DNA of 64,000 bases from assembly GCA_028554795.2 (NCBI GenBank), contig CM068831.1:30656659-30720658 (forward strand), read 5' to 3'. The position numbers were made by a program, and so were the translations under genes. Source of the DNA: Sinohyriopsis cumingii (lineage: Eukaryota; Mollusca; Bivalvia; Unionida; Unionidae). A model generated the notes under the pieces. It searched no databases. It was not told the DNA's origin and saw only the letters and a program-made list of their open reading frames with translations. This document shows positions 63,200-64,000 of this stretch, piece by piece. Within the stretch, counting starts at the first letter, position 1; the number at the start of each line of letters is the position of its first letter.

Positions 63200-63990
63200 T
63201 TGCTCTACCCGATGATGGTCGCAAAACTATAAGGTATTGTTTGTCTTAGAGTATCAATCATGTCTGAGAGCCTAAACACGTCGACACACCCACTCACGTT
63301 AGCAGAACAACGTTGTCCACATTCAAACTATCCTGGTGCAAACAAATAGGGAACAAACTTGTTTCCAACTGGTTAAAATATTGCATGGGTTGATCGTAAG
63401 GCTTCATTAACAATTCCTGCACGTACTGTTGATATAATAACCTCTTCGTAAGAGCAATGAATATTGAATAATTGGATTTTCTGTCGGCGAGAGGCAGAAT
63501 TGGGTCTACCTTGTCAACATGATGCAATCTTGGCCTTCATACCTACTCTGATAATCCACCAATCGGTTCGTTCTTCAGCACCTAGTGCAGCAATCGGATT
63601 CAAGTCATAGATGAGATCCAGTTCAGCCAGTTGCCGTTCACGAAATCGACCAGCGGATCAATCATTGGGTGCTTTATACGCATGTCATTTCGGTTATACA
63701 GTGTCAACGCAGTTGATAGGTGCCTCATAGGGCTTTGGTTGGTTGTTAAAATTAAGTCCCATATCCATCTGTGTACCAGATCTAAAGTAATTGTATCCAG
63801 TTCTATGTTTTTCAGCAGGGTATTTACACCATGATATTCCTGGTAACTTTGTCAAGACAATAGCGATATCACTGCGACTTTCATTCTTTATACAATCTGC
63901 GTTTTCTTCTAATGGAATTGCAAGTGAAACTGCTTTATTGTTCACCGATAAACGTGAACTTATCTTCTCCACATCGAACACAAGTTTCAT
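63200..63990 (-). pseudogene. Unrecognised protein of the virus-like cluster, partial at window edge
   Basis: Frames 63990-63694 (KLVFDVEKISSRLSVNN, AVSLAIPLEENADCIKNE, SGTQMDMGLNFNNQPK) and 63527-63294 (LPLADRKSNYSIFIALTK, LMKPYDQPMQYFNQLE) are joined by a broken stretch. A short FRLSDMIDTLRQT follows at about 63230. It may be one long structural gene with several breaks, probably beginning beyond the window end. Confidence 0.3.
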
Positions 63991-64000
63991 TAGTTGCAGC

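Larger units (their letters stand above)
58862..63990 (-). mobile_element. Cluster of decayed virus-like/Polinton-like genes, continuing past the window
   Basis: Successive broken minus-strand frames, denser and GC-richer than the flanks, run from the right edge to about 58.86 kb. One (61831-62091) has the Gly-x-Gly hydrophobic make-up of a Polinton minor virion protein; another (60768-60970) has a beta-rich strand pattern like a structural protein. No protease, integrase, ATPase or PolB motif was found, so the assignment is by resemblance to 19.6-26.6 kb only. Confidence 0.35.

Overview
This window is animal nuclear DNA. It is AT-rich, full of long (TA)n, (GA)n, (TG)n and (CATA)n microsatellites, and made mostly of decayed transposable elements, with a few short spliced host exons. 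Two copies of a tRNA-derived SINE end in TGAAAAATGGCGTTAAAC, a tail I associate with mollusc genomes. Together with DIRS-type, Jockey-type and Polinton relics this suggests a mollusc, perhaps a bivalve; that is inference. No bacterial operons, rRNA genes or CRISPR arrays are visible. Open reading frames are short and start codons cannot be trusted, so coding calls rest on protein motifs and splice signals.

Layout. 0-5 kb: mostly empty, with one clean terminal exon at 1611-1760 (+). 5.1-8.6 kb: a DIRS-like (tyrosine-recombinase family) retroelement fragment on the minus strand (gag with CCCH zinc finger, truncated reverse transcriptase), a roughly 33-bp minisatellite, and an SGNH-hydrolase-like fragment. 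10.3-19.4 kb: two exons of one minus-strand host gene (19229-19393 and 10298-10442) whose splice phases match. Their 8.8-kb intron holds a second, badly decayed DIRS-like element on the opposite strand (14.4-17.3 kb), which contains a fold-back inversion inside its RNase H region.

19.6-26.6 kb: a decayed Polinton/Maverick-like element, all on the minus strand: packaging ATPase, coiled-coil protein, capsid-like genes, adenain-like protease, phospholipase-A2-like domain fused to a retroviral-type integrase, and the N-terminal part of a protein-primed DNA polymerase B. It ends about 200 bp upstream of a host exon. 27-41 kb: gene-poor and AT-rich, with two SINEs, a candidate non-coding or 5' exon pair, a 162-bp palindrome around (TA)n, and large microsatellites. 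41.0-44.0 kb: a Jockey-like non-LTR retrotransposon relic on the plus strand. 44-58 kb: AT-rich DNA with several families of diverged repeats, another SINE, and one terminal exon whose product ends like a GPI-anchor signal (57591-57750). 58.4-64 kb: a tRNA-Thr-like sequence, a 268-bp-period tandem duplication, and a second cluster of broken minus-strand frames that resembles virus-derived or Polinton-like structural genes and runs off the window end.

Nothing here looks like an intact autonomous element. The interest lies in the layered insertions, the rearrangements inside relics, the small host exons between them, and the repeat families I could not name.
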